Shown here: in pieces, positions 37,491-46,170 of the stretch | How positions within the stretch are numbered: the first letter of the stretch is position 1 | Layout: each line of letters starts with the position of its first letter | Assembly: GCA_030447955.1 (NCBI GenBank) | Contig: JAUJNY010000001.1 | Span: forward strand, 779,923 to 843,922 | DNA length: 64,000 nucleotides | Source: Jiangellales bacterium | Lineage (GTDB): Bacteria > Actinomycetota > Actinomycetes > Jiangellales > Jiangellaceae | Reading direction: 5' to 3' | Made by a program: the position numbers and the translations under genes | The notes under the pieces: generated by a model | What the model was told of the DNA's origin: nothing | The model's input: the letters and a program-made list of their open reading frames with translations, nothing else | Databases searched by the model: none

Positions 37491-37569
37491 GCGAATCCCC
37501 TCGGTGGTGGCGACGGTGGAACCCGTCTCACCCGCTACTACCCGCTGGACCGCCCGCGAGGTTGCCCGC

Positions 37570-37965
37570 TCACTCGAACGTGTTGACCATGCTGTACGCC
37601 GCGCGCTGCAGGTAGTCCCACAGCACGTCCTCGTACGGCTGCGGCAGCTCCAGCGACTCGACCGCGGCGCGCATGTGCCGCAGCCAGGCGTCGCGAGCCG
37701 CCGGGTCGACCTTGAACGGCAGGTGGCGCATGCGCAGCCGTGGGTGGCCACGCTGCTCGGAGTAGGTCGTGGGGCCACCCCAGTACTGCTCGAGGAACAT
37801 GCGCAGCCGGACCTCCGCGGCGTCCAGCTCGTCCTCGGGGTAGAGCGGACGCAGCACCGGATCGGTCCGGACGCCGGCGTAGAAGCGGGACACCAGCCGG
37901 TGGAATGTCTGGTGCCCCCCGACCGCTTCGTAGAAGGTCCGCGGGTCGACCTGCTGCTCGCTCAC
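37570..37965 (-). CDS. glbO: Group II truncated haemoglobin, GlbO-like
   Basis: The 131-residue product has the 2-on-2 globin pattern: [60 protein letters not shown] and [20 protein letters not shown]. The His in MRHLPF is the proximal F8 ligand, and the Trp of DAWL fits the group II G8 Trp. These proteins bind O2 or NO and link to respiration or peroxide chemistry in actinobacteria. GTG at 37965 is chosen by length match with mycobacterial GlbO; the frame extends upstream into the opposing OsmC gene. Confidence 0.92.
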   Translation of the reverse strand: MSEQQVDPRTFYEAVGGHQTFHRLVSRFYAGVRTDPVLRPLYPEDELDAAEVRLRMFLEQYWGGPTTYSEQRGHPRLRMRHLPFKVDPAARDAWLRHMRAAVESLELPQPYEDVLWDYLQRAAYSMVNTFE

Positions 37966-38044
37966 CCGTCCATTGTCACCGCTGCGGGGCCCGGCAGGAT
38001 GGCCGCCGACGCCGACGACCCTCACGGCCAACTGGAGGACCAGC

Positions 38045-38470
38045 ATGCCCACGACCCGCACCGCTGCCGCGCATTGGGAAGGTTCGCTGATGGACGGAGC
38101 GGGCCAGGTCTCCCTGGACTCCTCTGGATTGGGTACGTACGACGTCACCTGGGCGTCCCGCGCGGAAGAGCCGGCCGGTCGGACCTCCCCCGAGGAGCTG
38201 GTCGCCGCCGCCCACTCCACCTGCTACTCGATGTCGCTCTCCCATGCGCTCGCGCAGGCCGGCAGCCCGCCGAGCACCGTGGACACCCGAGCTGACGTGG
38301 ACTTCCAGCCGGGCAAGGGCATCACCGAGATTCGGCTCACCGTGCGGGCCTCCGTGCCTGGCCTGTCCGCTGTGGACTTCGCTGGGTTCGCCGAGGAGGC
38401 CAAGGCCAACTGCCCGGTGAGCCAGGCCCTCACCGGTACGACCATCACGTTGGACGCTGCCCTGAGCTGA
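38045..38470 (+). CDS. OsmC/Ohr family peroxiredoxin-like protein
   Basis: The 141-residue product starts [20 protein letters not shown] and has the two OsmC cysteines in [20 protein letters not shown] and [15 protein letters not shown], with EELVAAA upstream of the first Cys. OsmC proteins reduce organic hydroperoxides. ATG at 38045 has a GGAGG site (38032-38036). It converges with the following gene by 26 bp and is divergent from glbO, so two oxygen-stress genes share an intergenic region of 79 bp. Confidence 0.92.
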   Translation: MPTTRTAAAHWEGSLMDGAGQVSLDSSGLGTYDVTWASRAEEPAGRTSPEELVAAAHSTCYSMSLSHALAQAGSPPSTVDTRADVDFQPGKGITEIRLTVRASVPGLSAVDFAGFAEEAKANCPVSQALTGTTITLDAALS

Positions 38471-39977
38471 CCGCCCGCGCCAGTTGGGCCTTGTTGCGTT
38501 CACGCGTCTCGGCGGCGCGGGCGATGTTGCGTTGCATGCCGCCGAAGACCACACCGTGAAACGGGGACACGCCCCACCAGTACGCCAACCCCAGCAGGCC
38601 GCGGGGATAAAAAACGGCCCGCTGAGCGAAGGCGGTGTGCCCGTCCTCGTCCGCTTCGATCGCGAGGTCCAGCCAGGCCAGGCCGGGTAGGCGCATCTCA
38701 GCGCGGAGCCGGAGCAGGCGCAACTCCTGGATGTCCTCCACCCGCCACCAGTCGAGTGCGTCGCCGACGTGCAGGTCGTTCGGGTCACGGCGGCCGCGCC
38801 GCAGGCCGGGCCCGCCGGAGAGCCGGTCGAGCAGGCCACGTATCCGCCAGGCGACCGGCCAGGAGTACCAGCCGTGCTCGCCCCCGATTCCCTTGATGAC
38901 CTCCCAGAGGGACTCGGGACTGGCCTGCACGGTCGAGCGGCGCTCGTCGACGAAGAGGTTGCCGCCGGCCCAGGCCGGGTCGCTGGGCAGCGGGTCGCTG
39001 GCTGCGCCGACCGTATGGGCGGCGTCCGACCAGTGGGTGGCGACCCCTCCCTCCCGGACGCTCAGCAGGGCGAGCTCGACGGCGCGGTCGAAGCCGATGA
39101 GCCCGCCGGCCGGGTCGGGGACGTAGACCGCGATGTCGTGCTCCAGGCACACCACGGTGTTGCGCAGGCTCTCGACCAGGGGCCGCGCAAGCGCCCGGGG
39201 GACCGGCGTGACGACGTTGACCCAATGGCTCGACAGGCTCGGCGAGAGCACCGGCACCTCGACGATGGTCCGCTTGCGCAGCCCGGCAACGGCGGCGTAC
39301 CGGCGCATCATCTCCAGGTAGGTCAGCACCTCCGGCCCACCGATGTCGAAGCCCCGGCTGACATCGGGCGGGAAGGAGGCGGCGCCCACGAGGTAGCGGA
39401 GCACGTCGCCGACAGCGATGGGCTGGATGCGGGTCCGCACCCAGCGAGGGGTAACCATGATCGGCAGCCGCTCGGTGAGGTAGCGCAGCATCTCGAAGCT
39501 CGCGCTGCCCGAGCCGATAATCACGGCCGCCCGCAGCACGACCGTCGGGACGCCGCTCGCGAGCAGGATGTCGCCGACCTCGGCGCGGCTGCGCAGGTGC
39601 GGGGAGAGCGTCTCGCCTTCGGGTGTCAGGCCTCCCAGATAGACGATGCGCCGTACGCCGGCGGTCCGGGCGGCTGTGGCGAAGGTGCGCGCCGCCCGGC
39701 GGTCGGTGTCCTCGAACGACCCGCCGGCTCCGATCGCATGGACGAGGTAGTAGGCGACCTCGACGCCGTCGAGGGCCCGACCCAGGCTGTCCGCGTGGAG
39801 CACGTCGCCGGGGACGACCTCGACCTCGCCGGCCCAGGGCTGGCCGCCCAGCCTCTCGACCCGCCGGGCCATGGCCCGTACGGCGTAGCCGGCGGCCAGC
39901 AGCTCGGGGATCAGGCGCCCGCCGATGTACCCCGTCGCGCCGGTCACCAGGACGCGTGGGGCAGCCGGCTCCCTCAT
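38445..39977 (-). CDS. SDR (NAD(P)H-binding) protein fused to DUF2867
   Basis: The product (510 aa from ATG 39977) has an N-terminal atypical extended SDR domain, VLVTGATGYIGGRLIPELLA with the nucleotide loop, YYLVHAIGAGGSFEDTDRRA and IVYLGGLTPEGETLSPHLRS. The C-terminal half is DUF2867-like, NLFVDERRSTVQASPESLWE, GWYSWPVAWRIRGLLDRLSG and RAEMRLPGLAWLDLAIEADE. This SDR-DUF2867 fusion is common in actinobacteria and related to oxidoreductases acting on quinone- or lipid-like substrates, though the reaction is unknown. An upstream ATG at 40019 would add 14 residues without homology. Confidence 0.87.
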   Translation of the reverse strand: MREPAAPRVLVTGATGYIGGRLIPELLAAGYAVRAMARRVERLGGQPWAGEVEVVPGDVLHADSLGRALDGVEVAYYLVHAIGAGGSFEDTDRRAARTFATAARTAGVRRIVYLGGLTPEGETLSPHLRSRAEVGDILLASGVPTVVLRAAVIIGSGSASFEMLRYLTERLPIMVTPRWVRTRIQPIAVGDVLRYLVGAASFPPDVSRGFDIGGPEVLTYLEMMRRYAAVAGLRKRTIVEVPVLSPSLSSHWVNVVTPVPRALARPLVESLRNTVVCLEHDIAVYVPDPAGGLIGFDRAVELALLSVREGGVATHWSDAAHTVGAASDPLPSDPAWAGGNLFVDERRSTVQASPESLWEVIKGIGGEHGWYSWPVAWRIRGLLDRLSGGPGLRRGRRDPNDLHVGDALDWWRVEDIQELRLLRLRAEMRLPGLAWLDLAIEADEDGHTAFAQRAVFYPRGLLGLAYWWGVSPFHGVVFGGMQRNIARAAETRERNKAQLARAVSSGQRPT

Positions 39978-40040
39978 GCTCGCCAGTCTGCTGGGCAACG
40001 CCGGCTGCCGCATCCGCACGACCGAGGGGGCGGGTAGTCG

Positions 40041-41195
40041 TCAGCCGCGGGAGCCACCCGGTGTGCCGCCGGATCCGGCGGGGGCCTCGGGTGCCGGTGG
40101 CCTGCGGGCCGCCTCGCCGCGCCTCGGACCGTCCGGCTCGAGCCGGGAAGCCCCCACGGCGCCGTTGGCCGCGGGAGGCGAGCCGTGCCGGTCGGCGGGC
40201 AGGTGGGTCGCCCGCTCGATCGGGTCGTCGCTCTCCTGGCGCAGCCAGATCGTGCGCTGGGGGAGCGGGATCTCCACCCCGTGCGCGTCGAAGGCCGCCT
40301 TGATGCGTTCGCGTGCCTCGCGAGCGACCTTCCACTGCTGCAGCGGCTTGGTCTTGAGCACCACCCGGATGACCATCCCGTCGGCGCCGAGCGCCTCCAC
40401 ACCCCACACCTCCGGCTCCTCAAGCATCAGCTCGTCCCACTCCGGGTCCTCGTACAGCCCGCGCACGGTCTCCGTGAGCAGCTGCCGCACTCGGGTGGTG
40501 TCCTCGCCGTACGCCACACCGACGTCGAGGACGGCGCGCGACCAGCCGTGGCTCATGTTGCCGATCCGGGTCACCTCGCCGTTGCGGACGTACCACAGCA
40601 CGCCGTTGACGTCGCGCACCTGCGTGACTCGCAGCGTCACCGCCTCGACGACACCGCTGGCCTCGCCCATGTCGATCACGTCCCCGACGCCGTACTGGTC
40701 CTCGACGAGCATGAACACCCCGGAGAGGAAGTCCTTGACGAGATTCTGCGCGCCGAAGCCGAGGGCGATGCCGACGATGCCCGCGCTGGCGATGAGCGGC
40801 GCGACGTCGAACCCCAGCTCGCGCAGCGCCATCAGCGCCGCAACGCTGTAGATGACGAACGTGGCGATGCTCTTGACCAGGGAGCCCATCGTCTGCGCGC
40901 GCAGCACGCGCCGCTCCGTGTACGCCGGGCTGTCGCCCAGCACGAGCTGCGCGGCGGCCCGACTGCCCAGCAGCCGCCGCCCTCCCGCGACCTCCGGCTG
41001 GTCGAGGCGCTCCGCGGCTGTGGTCGTGCGCGCCACGAGCCTGTCGATGGCCTTGCGCACCAGGTAGCGGGCGAGCACCGCGGCGACGAGGATCAGGAGC
41101 ACCCGCAGCGGCGCTCCCAGCAGCACGTCGGCCCACCAGGCAGGGGAGAAGCGCTCGGTGGAGATGTCGTCCGGGACGAGGGTGACCGGCGCCAA
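40041..41195 (-). CDS. MscS-family mechanosensitive channel
   Basis: The 384-residue product has a first hydrophobic helix at about 28-47 (PLRVLLILVAAVLARYLV), a second at about 107-125 (IATFVIYSVAALMALREL), and the pore helix ASAGIVGIALGFGAQNLVKD with FLSGVFMLVEDQYGVGDVID, the core MscS signature. A beta domain and a C-terminal Pro/Gly-rich tail of about 60 residues follow. It releases solutes on osmotic down-shock at the inner membrane. The start at 41195 follows the stop of the prolyl oligopeptidase gene by 3 bp, so the pair is probably one transcript. Confidence 0.92.
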   Translation of the reverse strand: MAPVTLVPDDISTERFSPAWWADVLLGAPLRVLLILVAAVLARYLVRKAIDRLVARTTTAAERLDQPEVAGGRRLLGSRAAAQLVLGDSPAYTERRVLRAQTMGSLVKSIATFVIYSVAALMALRELGFDVAPLIASAGIVGIALGFGAQNLVKDFLSGVFMLVEDQYGVGDVIDMGEASGVVEAVTLRVTQVRDVNGVLWYVRNGEVTRIGNMSHGWSRAVLDVGVAYGEDTTRVRQLLTETVRGLYEDPEWDELMLEEPEVWGVEALGADGMVIRVVLKTKPLQQWKVAREARERIKAAFDAHGVEIPLPQRTIWLRQESDDPIERATHLPADRHGSPPAANGAVGASRLEPDGPRRGEAARRPPAPEAPAGSGGTPGGSRG

Positions 41196-41198
41196 TGC

Positions 41199-43325
41199 TC
41201 AGCCCCCCTCGAGCCCGAGCTGCGCGGCAAAGAACGCGAGCACGTCCGCGGACAGCGCCACGGTCCTGCTCACGGCCCGGGCGCCGTGGCCGACCTCGGT
41301 CTCCTCGCGGTAAAGCACCGGACGCTCGTCCGGGTCGGACGCCGTGGCCTGCTGCAGCGCGGCGCACATCTTGCGCGCGTGCAGCGGGTCGACCCTGCTG
41401 TCCCCGGCGAAGACGGTGAAGAGCACCGCGGGGTACGACGTGCCGGGCCGCACGTGGTGGTACGGCGAGTACGCCAGCAGCCAGCCCAGCTCCGTGGGGT
41501 CGGCGGCGGAGCCGTACTCGTCGTTCCAGCTCGCGCCGAGGCCGTGCCGCTCGTAGCGCACCATGTCGAGCAGCGGCGCCGCGCAGACGACCGCGCGGTA
41601 GAGCTCGGCCCGCTGGGTCAGCGCGGCACCGACCAGCAGCCCGCCGTTGGAACCCCCGGAGATGCCGAGCAGCTCCGGCGTCGTCCACCCGTCCGCGACC
41701 AGTCGCTCGGCGGCGGCGTGGAAGTCGGCGAACACGTTGCCCTTGTGCTCACGCATGCCGGCGCGGTGCCAGCCCTCGCCCTCCTCGGCGCCCCCACGCA
41801 GGCAGGCGATCGCGTAGACGCCGCCTGCCTCCACCCATGAGAGCACCGTCGCGGAGTAGCCCGGGGTCATCGGGATGGAGAAGCCGCCGTAGCCGTACAG
41901 GATCGTCGGTCGGGGCCGGTCCGGATCTCCGGGCGGGGAGAGTACGAACATGCGTACGTCGGTGCCGTCGGCGGAGCGGTATGTCACTTGGCGGGTCTCC
42001 ACGGCCGGGACAGCGACGCTGCCCGGTGCGGTCTCCCACACCGACAGCCCCCCGCCTGCCCGGGCGTCGTAGTGCAGCACCTGGACCGGGGTGACGTGGT
42101 CGGTGTAGTCGAACCACGCCTCATGCCCGCCCTCGGGGCGCGCGTGCAACCCGCCGACCGTGCCGAGGCCGGGCAGCTCCAAGGTGTTCAGCCGGGCGCC
42201 CGTGGCCAGATCGTGGACGCTGACCTCGCTGACTGCGTGGCGAGTCCAGGAGGCGAGCAGCACCGGACGCTCGAGGGCGTCACCGTCCAGCAACGCGTAG
42301 CCCTCGAGGACTGCCTCGGGGTCCTCGGCGAGCAGGTCCTGCCAGTGGTGGGGCTGCGGCCGCTCGGGGTCGGCGACGCACAGCCGCCCGCGCGGGGAGT
42401 CGCGGTCGGTGTGCACGTACAGCCGTCCGTCGCGCCCGACGTATAGCTGGGCCCGCGCGTCGACGCCCACCTGCACCTCGCGCAGCGCGGGTGCCTCCGG
42501 CCGGCCGGTGGCGAGGTCGGCCATCCAGACGTCGGTACGGGGCGCGGTGCCCTGGGCCGCCGTGACGACGAGCCAGCGACCGTCGCGGCTCACCCAGACG
42601 TCGTAGTAGTTGGTGGGGTCGAGCCCAGCGCCGAAGACCTCGACGTCGTTGGCCGGGTCGTCGCCGACCCGGTGCAGGTATATCCGGCGGTGGTACTGCC
42701 GCTCGTCCTCGGGCAGGAGCTCGGGCGCGAGCCGGCGGACGTAGTAGCAGGCCTCGCCGCCGGGCAGCCAGGCGAGCGGGGAGTAGCGGACCCGGTCGAC
42801 CGGGCCGTCGACCTCGGCGCCGGTGTCGACGTCCAACACCCGCAGCACCGACTCCTCCGTGCCTCCCGCCGAGAGCTGGTAGCCGAGCAGGTCGCCCTCC
42901 ACCGAGGGCTGCCAGGCGTCCAGGGTCGTGGCGCCGCTGGGGTCGACCGCGACAGGGTCGAGGAGCACCCGCTCGCTGCCGTCCGCGTCGACCGTGAGCA
43001 ACACTGCGTGCTCCTGCTCCCCAGTCCGGCGGGTGAGGAAGCGGCGCTGTCCCCGCCACGTCGGCGCGGACACCGAACCCGCCGCGAGCAGCTCGCCGAG
43101 CCGGGCCGCGAATCGGTCCCGCGACTGCCAGCCCGCGCTTTCCGCCGCCAGCAACTCCTGCTGCGCCGCGGTCCAGGCGCGGGTCTGCGGGCTGTCGGCG
43201 TCCTCGAGCCAGCGGTACGGGTCGGGGACCTGGTGACCGTGCAGGTCGTCGACGACTTCTTCTCGACTCGCCGTGGGGTAGCGGATGGCGGGCAGGGACT
43301 GACGCTGCTGGGTCACGGCCGGCAC
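41199..43325 (-). CDS. Prolyl oligopeptidase (S9A)
   Basis: The 708-residue product is a complete S9A peptidase: an N-terminal RYPTASREEVVDDLHGHQVP then DPYRWLEDADSP, a seven-bladed propeller up to about residue 420, and an alpha/beta-hydrolase domain. The latter has YGYGGFSIPMTPGYSATVLS, the nucleophile elbow GISGGSNGGLLVGA, the Asp in DSRVDPLHARKM and the His in VGHGARA. It cleaves short peptides after proline. No signal peptide is clear, so it is probably cytoplasmic. The first Met at 43325 may be late by a few codons; GTG 43316 is also possible. Confidence 0.94.
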   Translation of the reverse strand: MPAVTQQRQSLPAIRYPTASREEVVDDLHGHQVPDPYRWLEDADSPQTRAWTAAQQELLAAESAGWQSRDRFAARLGELLAAGSVSAPTWRGQRRFLTRRTGEQEHAVLLTVDADGSERVLLDPVAVDPSGATTLDAWQPSVEGDLLGYQLSAGGTEESVLRVLDVDTGAEVDGPVDRVRYSPLAWLPGGEACYYVRRLAPELLPEDERQYHRRIYLHRVGDDPANDVEVFGAGLDPTNYYDVWVSRDGRWLVVTAAQGTAPRTDVWMADLATGRPEAPALREVQVGVDARAQLYVGRDGRLYVHTDRDSPRGRLCVADPERPQPHHWQDLLAEDPEAVLEGYALLDGDALERPVLLASWTRHAVSEVSVHDLATGARLNTLELPGLGTVGGLHARPEGGHEAWFDYTDHVTPVQVLHYDARAGGGLSVWETAPGSVAVPAVETRQVTYRSADGTDVRMFVLSPPGDPDRPRPTILYGYGGFSIPMTPGYSATVLSWVEAGGVYAIACLRGGAEEGEGWHRAGMREHKGNVFADFHAAAERLVADGWTTPELLGISGGSNGGLLVGAALTQRAELYRAVVCAAPLLDMVRYERHGLGASWNDEYGSAADPTELGWLLAYSPYHHVRPGTSYPAVLFTVFAGDSRVDPLHARKMCAALQQATASDPDERPVLYREETEVGHGARAVSRTVALSADVLAFFAAQLGLEGG

Positions 43326-43352
43326 CTTACGGCCGCGGTGACCGTGCCAGCA

Positions 43353-43874
43353 CTACGACCGGACCGGGGACAGTGGGTCAGGCTGGCTCATCCGAGTTGC
43401 CGTCGGGTCGGCGAGCGGCCGTGCGGCGCGCAGTCCGGCGGGGAGGAAGCGGGCGCCGGGACCCTGGGCCGCCGAGCGGTCCTGCGGGTTCGACAAGGCG
43501 CAGCGCTTCAGCGACAGGCACCCACATCCGATGCAGGACTCCAGCCCGTCACGCAGGGCCTCCAGAGCGGCGATCTGGTCGCCGAGCCGGCGCCGCCACC
43601 GCCGGGAGATGCGGGCCCAGTCGGCCTGCGTCGGGGCGCGGTCCCGAGGCAGCGTCGCCAAGGCGTCGCGCACCTCATCCAGGCTGAGCCCGACGTTCTG
43701 CGCGGCCCGTACAAAGGCCAACCGCCGCAGCATGCTGCGCTGGTAGCGGCGTTGGTTGCCCGTTGTCCGGGAGGCGCTGATCAAGCCCTGCCGCTCATAG
43801 AACCGCAGGGCGGACGGCGAGAAGCCGCTCCGCTGGGCCAGCTGGCCCACGGAGAGCAAGTCGGTGGAGCGCAC
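43353..43874 (-). CDS. soxR: Redox-sensing MerR-family regulator SoxR
   Basis: The 173-residue product has the MerR HTH (LLSVGQLAQRSGFSPSALRF, YERQGLISASRTTGNQRRYQ), a dimer helix, and the [2Fe-2S] cluster motif C-x2-C-x-C-x5-C as Cys114, Cys117, Cys119 and Cys125 (CIGCGCLSLKRC). The C-terminal 40 residues are extra compared with enterobacterial SoxR. In actinobacteria SoxR responds to redox-active compounds and controls reductase or transporter genes rather than soxS. It is divergent from an SDR gene across a 49-bp gap containing a SoxR box. Confidence 0.95.
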   Translation of the reverse strand: MRSTDLLSVGQLAQRSGFSPSALRFYERQGLISASRTTGNQRRYQRSMLRRLAFVRAAQNVGLSLDEVRDALATLPRDRAPTQADWARISRRWRRRLGDQIAALEALRDGLESCIGCGCLSLKRCALSNPQDRSAAQGPGARFLPAGLRAARPLADPTATRMSQPDPLSPVRS

Positions 43875-43886
43875 CGACCAAGGCTA

Positions 43887-43917
43887 TTGACTTGAAGTCA
43901 ACTTGAGGTTGCACATT
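43887..43917 (+). promoter_or_regulatory. SoxR box and promoter for the SDR/QueA-like operon
   Basis: Bases 43891-43908 match the E. coli SoxR box CCTCAAGTTAACTTGAGG at 15 of 18 positions. They lie between a TTGACT -35 (43887-43892) and a CACATT -10 (43912-43917) with a 19-bp spacer, the stretched spacing that MerR-type activators correct by twisting DNA. The expected transcription start falls at about 43924, the ATG of the SDR gene, so the transcript may be leaderless. Confidence 0.82.
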
Positions 43918-43923
43918 CGGCAC

Positions 43924-44682
43924 ATGACGCGAATCTCCGATGCATCTGCAGTCGACACTGACCGGCCGGCAGCGCTCGTCACCGGCGCCTCGCGGGGGCT
44001 GGGCCTCGCCATCGCCGGTGCGCTTGCTGAGCGAGGCTGGCGACTGGTCGTCGACGGGCGACACGTCGAGGACCTGCGGCGCGCCGATCGCGCGCTGTCC
44101 CGGCGTACCGAGGTGGCTGCCGTCTGCGGGGATGTCGCCGACACGGCTCACCGTGAACAGCTAGGCGCGGCGGTCACCGCGTACGGCCGGCTGGACGTCT
44201 TGGTCAACAACGCCAGCACGCTGGGCGTGAGCCCCCTCCCACCGCTGGCGGCCTATCCAATCGACGAGCTGGTGCGCGTGCTGCGGGTGAACGCGGTCGC
44301 GCCCCTAGCGCTGCTGCAGCGGCTGCTGCCATCGCTCACGGCGTCGAGTGGAGCGGTGGTCAACGTCAGCTCCGACGCCGCAGTCGAGGCCTACCCCGGC
44401 TGGGGTGGGTATGGCGCGTCCAAGGCTGCTCTGGACCAGCTGACGGCCGTCCTGGCTGCGGAGAACCCGCACGTGCGCTGGTATGCGGTGGACCCCGGCG
44501 ACATGCGCACCGCTATGCACCAGGAGGCCTTTCCTGGCGAGGACATCTCCGACCGACCGGAGCCCGAGACGGTGGTCCCCGCGCTGCTCAGGCTCATCGA
44601 AGGGGACCTGCCGAGCGGGCGTTACCGCGCGGTCGACCTGCTGGCGACCGCGGACGCCGCACCGCGGGGAGCGTTGGCGTGA
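43924..44682 (+). CDS. Short-chain dehydrogenase/reductase, SoxR-controlled
   Basis: The 252-residue product is a classical SDR: AALVTGASRGLGLAIAGALA (TGxxxGxG), NNAS at LVNNASTLG, the catalytic Ser in AVVNVSSDAAVEAYPG, and GGYGASKAALDQL with Tyr-x3-Lys. The C-terminus has WYAVDPGDMRTAMH. It reduces or oxidises a carbonyl or alcohol with NAD(P). ATG at 43924 matches the predicted transcription start under the SoxR box. The stop overlaps the next GTG by 4 bp, so the QueA-like gene is in the same SoxR operon. Substrate unknown; a quinone is one plausible choice. Confidence 0.9.
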   Translation: MTRISDASAVDTDRPAALVTGASRGLGLAIAGALAERGWRLVVDGRHVEDLRRADRALSRRTEVAAVCGDVADTAHREQLGAAVTAYGRLDVLVNNASTLGVSPLPPLAAYPIDELVRVLRVNAVAPLALLQRLLPSLTASSGAVVNVSSDAAVEAYPGWGGYGASKAALDQLTAVLAAENPHVRWYAVDPGDMRTAMHQEAFPGEDISDRPEPETVVPALLRLIEGDLPSGRYRAVDLLATADAAPRGALA

Positions 44683-45734
44683 GCCCCCATGCACCAGCGG
44701 TTGCTGGCACCTCGTTCTCGCTGCCGGCAGAGCTGTCGGCGACCGAGCCGCCGGAGCAGCGCGGCCTGGCTCGTGACGGCGTCCGGCTGCTCGTGGCCGA
44801 GAAGGATGGGGTCACCTCGACGCGGTTCGCTCAGATCGGCAAGTTCTTGCGTCCGGGTGACGTCCTGGTCGTGAACACTTCGGCGACCCGGCCGGCGGCG
44901 CTGGAGGCCCGGCGGGCCGACCGGGCGGCTCCGCTGCACCTGTCCACCGTGCTTGACGACGGCAGCTGGGTCGTGGAGGTGCGCCGGGGTGGTCGCGTCG
45001 ATGGTCCGGCGCCGGACGTGGTCGCTGCGGAACGGTTGTGCCTGCCCGGTGGGCGGACGCTGACGATCCTGGAGTCCTACCCACACTCGGGGCACGACGG
45101 GAGCCGACTGTGGCGAGCGGCTCTCGACCAGCCCGTCGACGTGGACGCCTACCTGCGCCGGCACGGACGGCCGATCCGCTACGGATACGTGTCGCGGCGG
45201 TGGCCGCTGTCGGCGTACCAGACCGTCTTCGCGACGGAGCCGGGCAGCGCGGAGATGCCCAGCGCCGGGCGTCCGTTCACCGACCGGCTGGTCACCACGC
45301 TGGCCACGCACGGTGTCGCGATCGCGCCGGTGGTACTCCACACCGGGGTGTCCTCCCCGGAGCCGCACGAACCGCCGTTCCCGGAGCGGTATCGGGTGCC
45401 GGGCGCCACTGCGCGGTTGGTGACCGCCGCTCGTGCCGGGGGTGGTCGCGTCGTCGCGGTCGGGACAACAGCGTGCCGCGCGCTAGAGACGGTGTCTGGG
45501 TGGGACGGGACCGTCGCACCGGGGGAGGGGTGGACGGACCTGGTGCTCGGCCCTCAACGGCCCACCCGCGTGATCGACGGGCTGGTGACCGGGTGGCACG
45601 CGCCGCAGGCCTCGCACCTGTTGCTGCTGGAGGCGGTTGCCGGAGTCGGCGCAGTGCAGGAGGCGTACGACGTCGCTCTTTCGGAGCGGTACTTGTGGCA
45701 CGAGTTTGGCGACAGTTGCCTGTTGCTGCGCTGA
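44679..45734 (+). CDS. QueA-like S-adenosylmethionine:tRNA ribosyltransferase-isomerase family protein
   Basis: The 351-residue product is QueA-like: FAQIGKFLRPGDVLVVNTSA near the start, VAAERLCLPGGRTLTILESY, YGYVSRRWPLSAYQTVFATE, then PGSAEMPSAGRPFT and VAVGTTACRALETV. In QueA the blocks are SAAAPTAGLHFT and VGTTVVRTLE; the match is clear but diverged. QueA builds epoxyqueuosine on tRNA. No other queuosine gene is visible here and the operon is under SoxR, so this paralogue may act on something else. The GTG start overlaps the SDR stop. Confidence 0.82.
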   Translation: MSPHAPAVAGTSFSLPAELSATEPPEQRGLARDGVRLLVAEKDGVTSTRFAQIGKFLRPGDVLVVNTSATRPAALEARRADRAAPLHLSTVLDDGSWVVEVRRGGRVDGPAPDVVAAERLCLPGGRTLTILESYPHSGHDGSRLWRAALDQPVDVDAYLRRHGRPIRYGYVSRRWPLSAYQTVFATEPGSAEMPSAGRPFTDRLVTTLATHGVAIAPVVLHTGVSSPEPHEPPFPERYRVPGATARLVTAARAGGGRVVAVGTTACRALETVSGWDGTVAPGEGWTDLVLGPQRPTRVIDGLVTGWHAPQASHLLLLEAVAGVGAVQEAYDVALSERYLWHEFGDSCLLLR

Positions 45735-45780
45735 GGCGCTGCTCTGGGGCCGGTGCGGTCGTCGGCGATAGCCTCGGGTT

Positions 45781-46170
45781 GTGGCGCATCCGCGCATGTA
45801 CCGCGACGACGACCCTTACCTGAGCGAGCTGCGGCGCGTCTGCCTGGCCTTGCCGGAGACATCGGAGATCGAGGCATGGGGCCGCCCCACCTTCCGCGCC
45901 GGCAAGCGCATGTTCGCCGTGTTCGAGGGCAACGACGACCACCCGTACGCGGTGGTGCTCAAGCCCGAGCCCGGTGGTCGAGAGGCGCTGTTGCAGGACC
46001 CCCGCTTCTACGTCCCGCCCTACTTCGGTCCGAGCGGTTGGGTGGGGCTCGACTTCACCGCGGCACCGGTCGACTGGACCGAGGTCGCCGAGCTGGCGGA
46101 TGCGTCGTATCGGCAGGTCGCCCTGCAGCGCATGCTCAAGGCCCTGGACGATCCGTCCCGCGCTCACTGA
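45781..46170 (+). CDS. MmcQ/YjbR family protein
   Basis: The 129-residue product has the YjbR fold: LRRVCLALPETSEIEAWGRP, TFRAGKRMFAVFEGNDDHPY, AVVLKPEPGGREALLQDPRF, and FGPSGWVGLDFTAAPVDWTE. Proteins of this small DNA-binding-like (CyaY-like) fold have no fixed function. The GTG start is 46 bp past the QueA-like gene, so it could be in the same transcript. It overlaps the 3' end of the following opposed gene by 7 bp. Confidence 0.88.
   Translation: MAHPRMYRDDDPYLSELRRVCLALPETSEIEAWGRPTFRAGKRMFAVFEGNDDHPYAVVLKPEPGGREALLQDPRFYVPPYFGPSGWVGLDFTAAPVDWTEVAELADASYRQVALQRMLKALDDPSRAH

Noticed and set aside
38769..40037. Long plus-strand frame opposite the SDR/DUF2867 gene
   Set aside because: No domain; mirror of the real coding strand.
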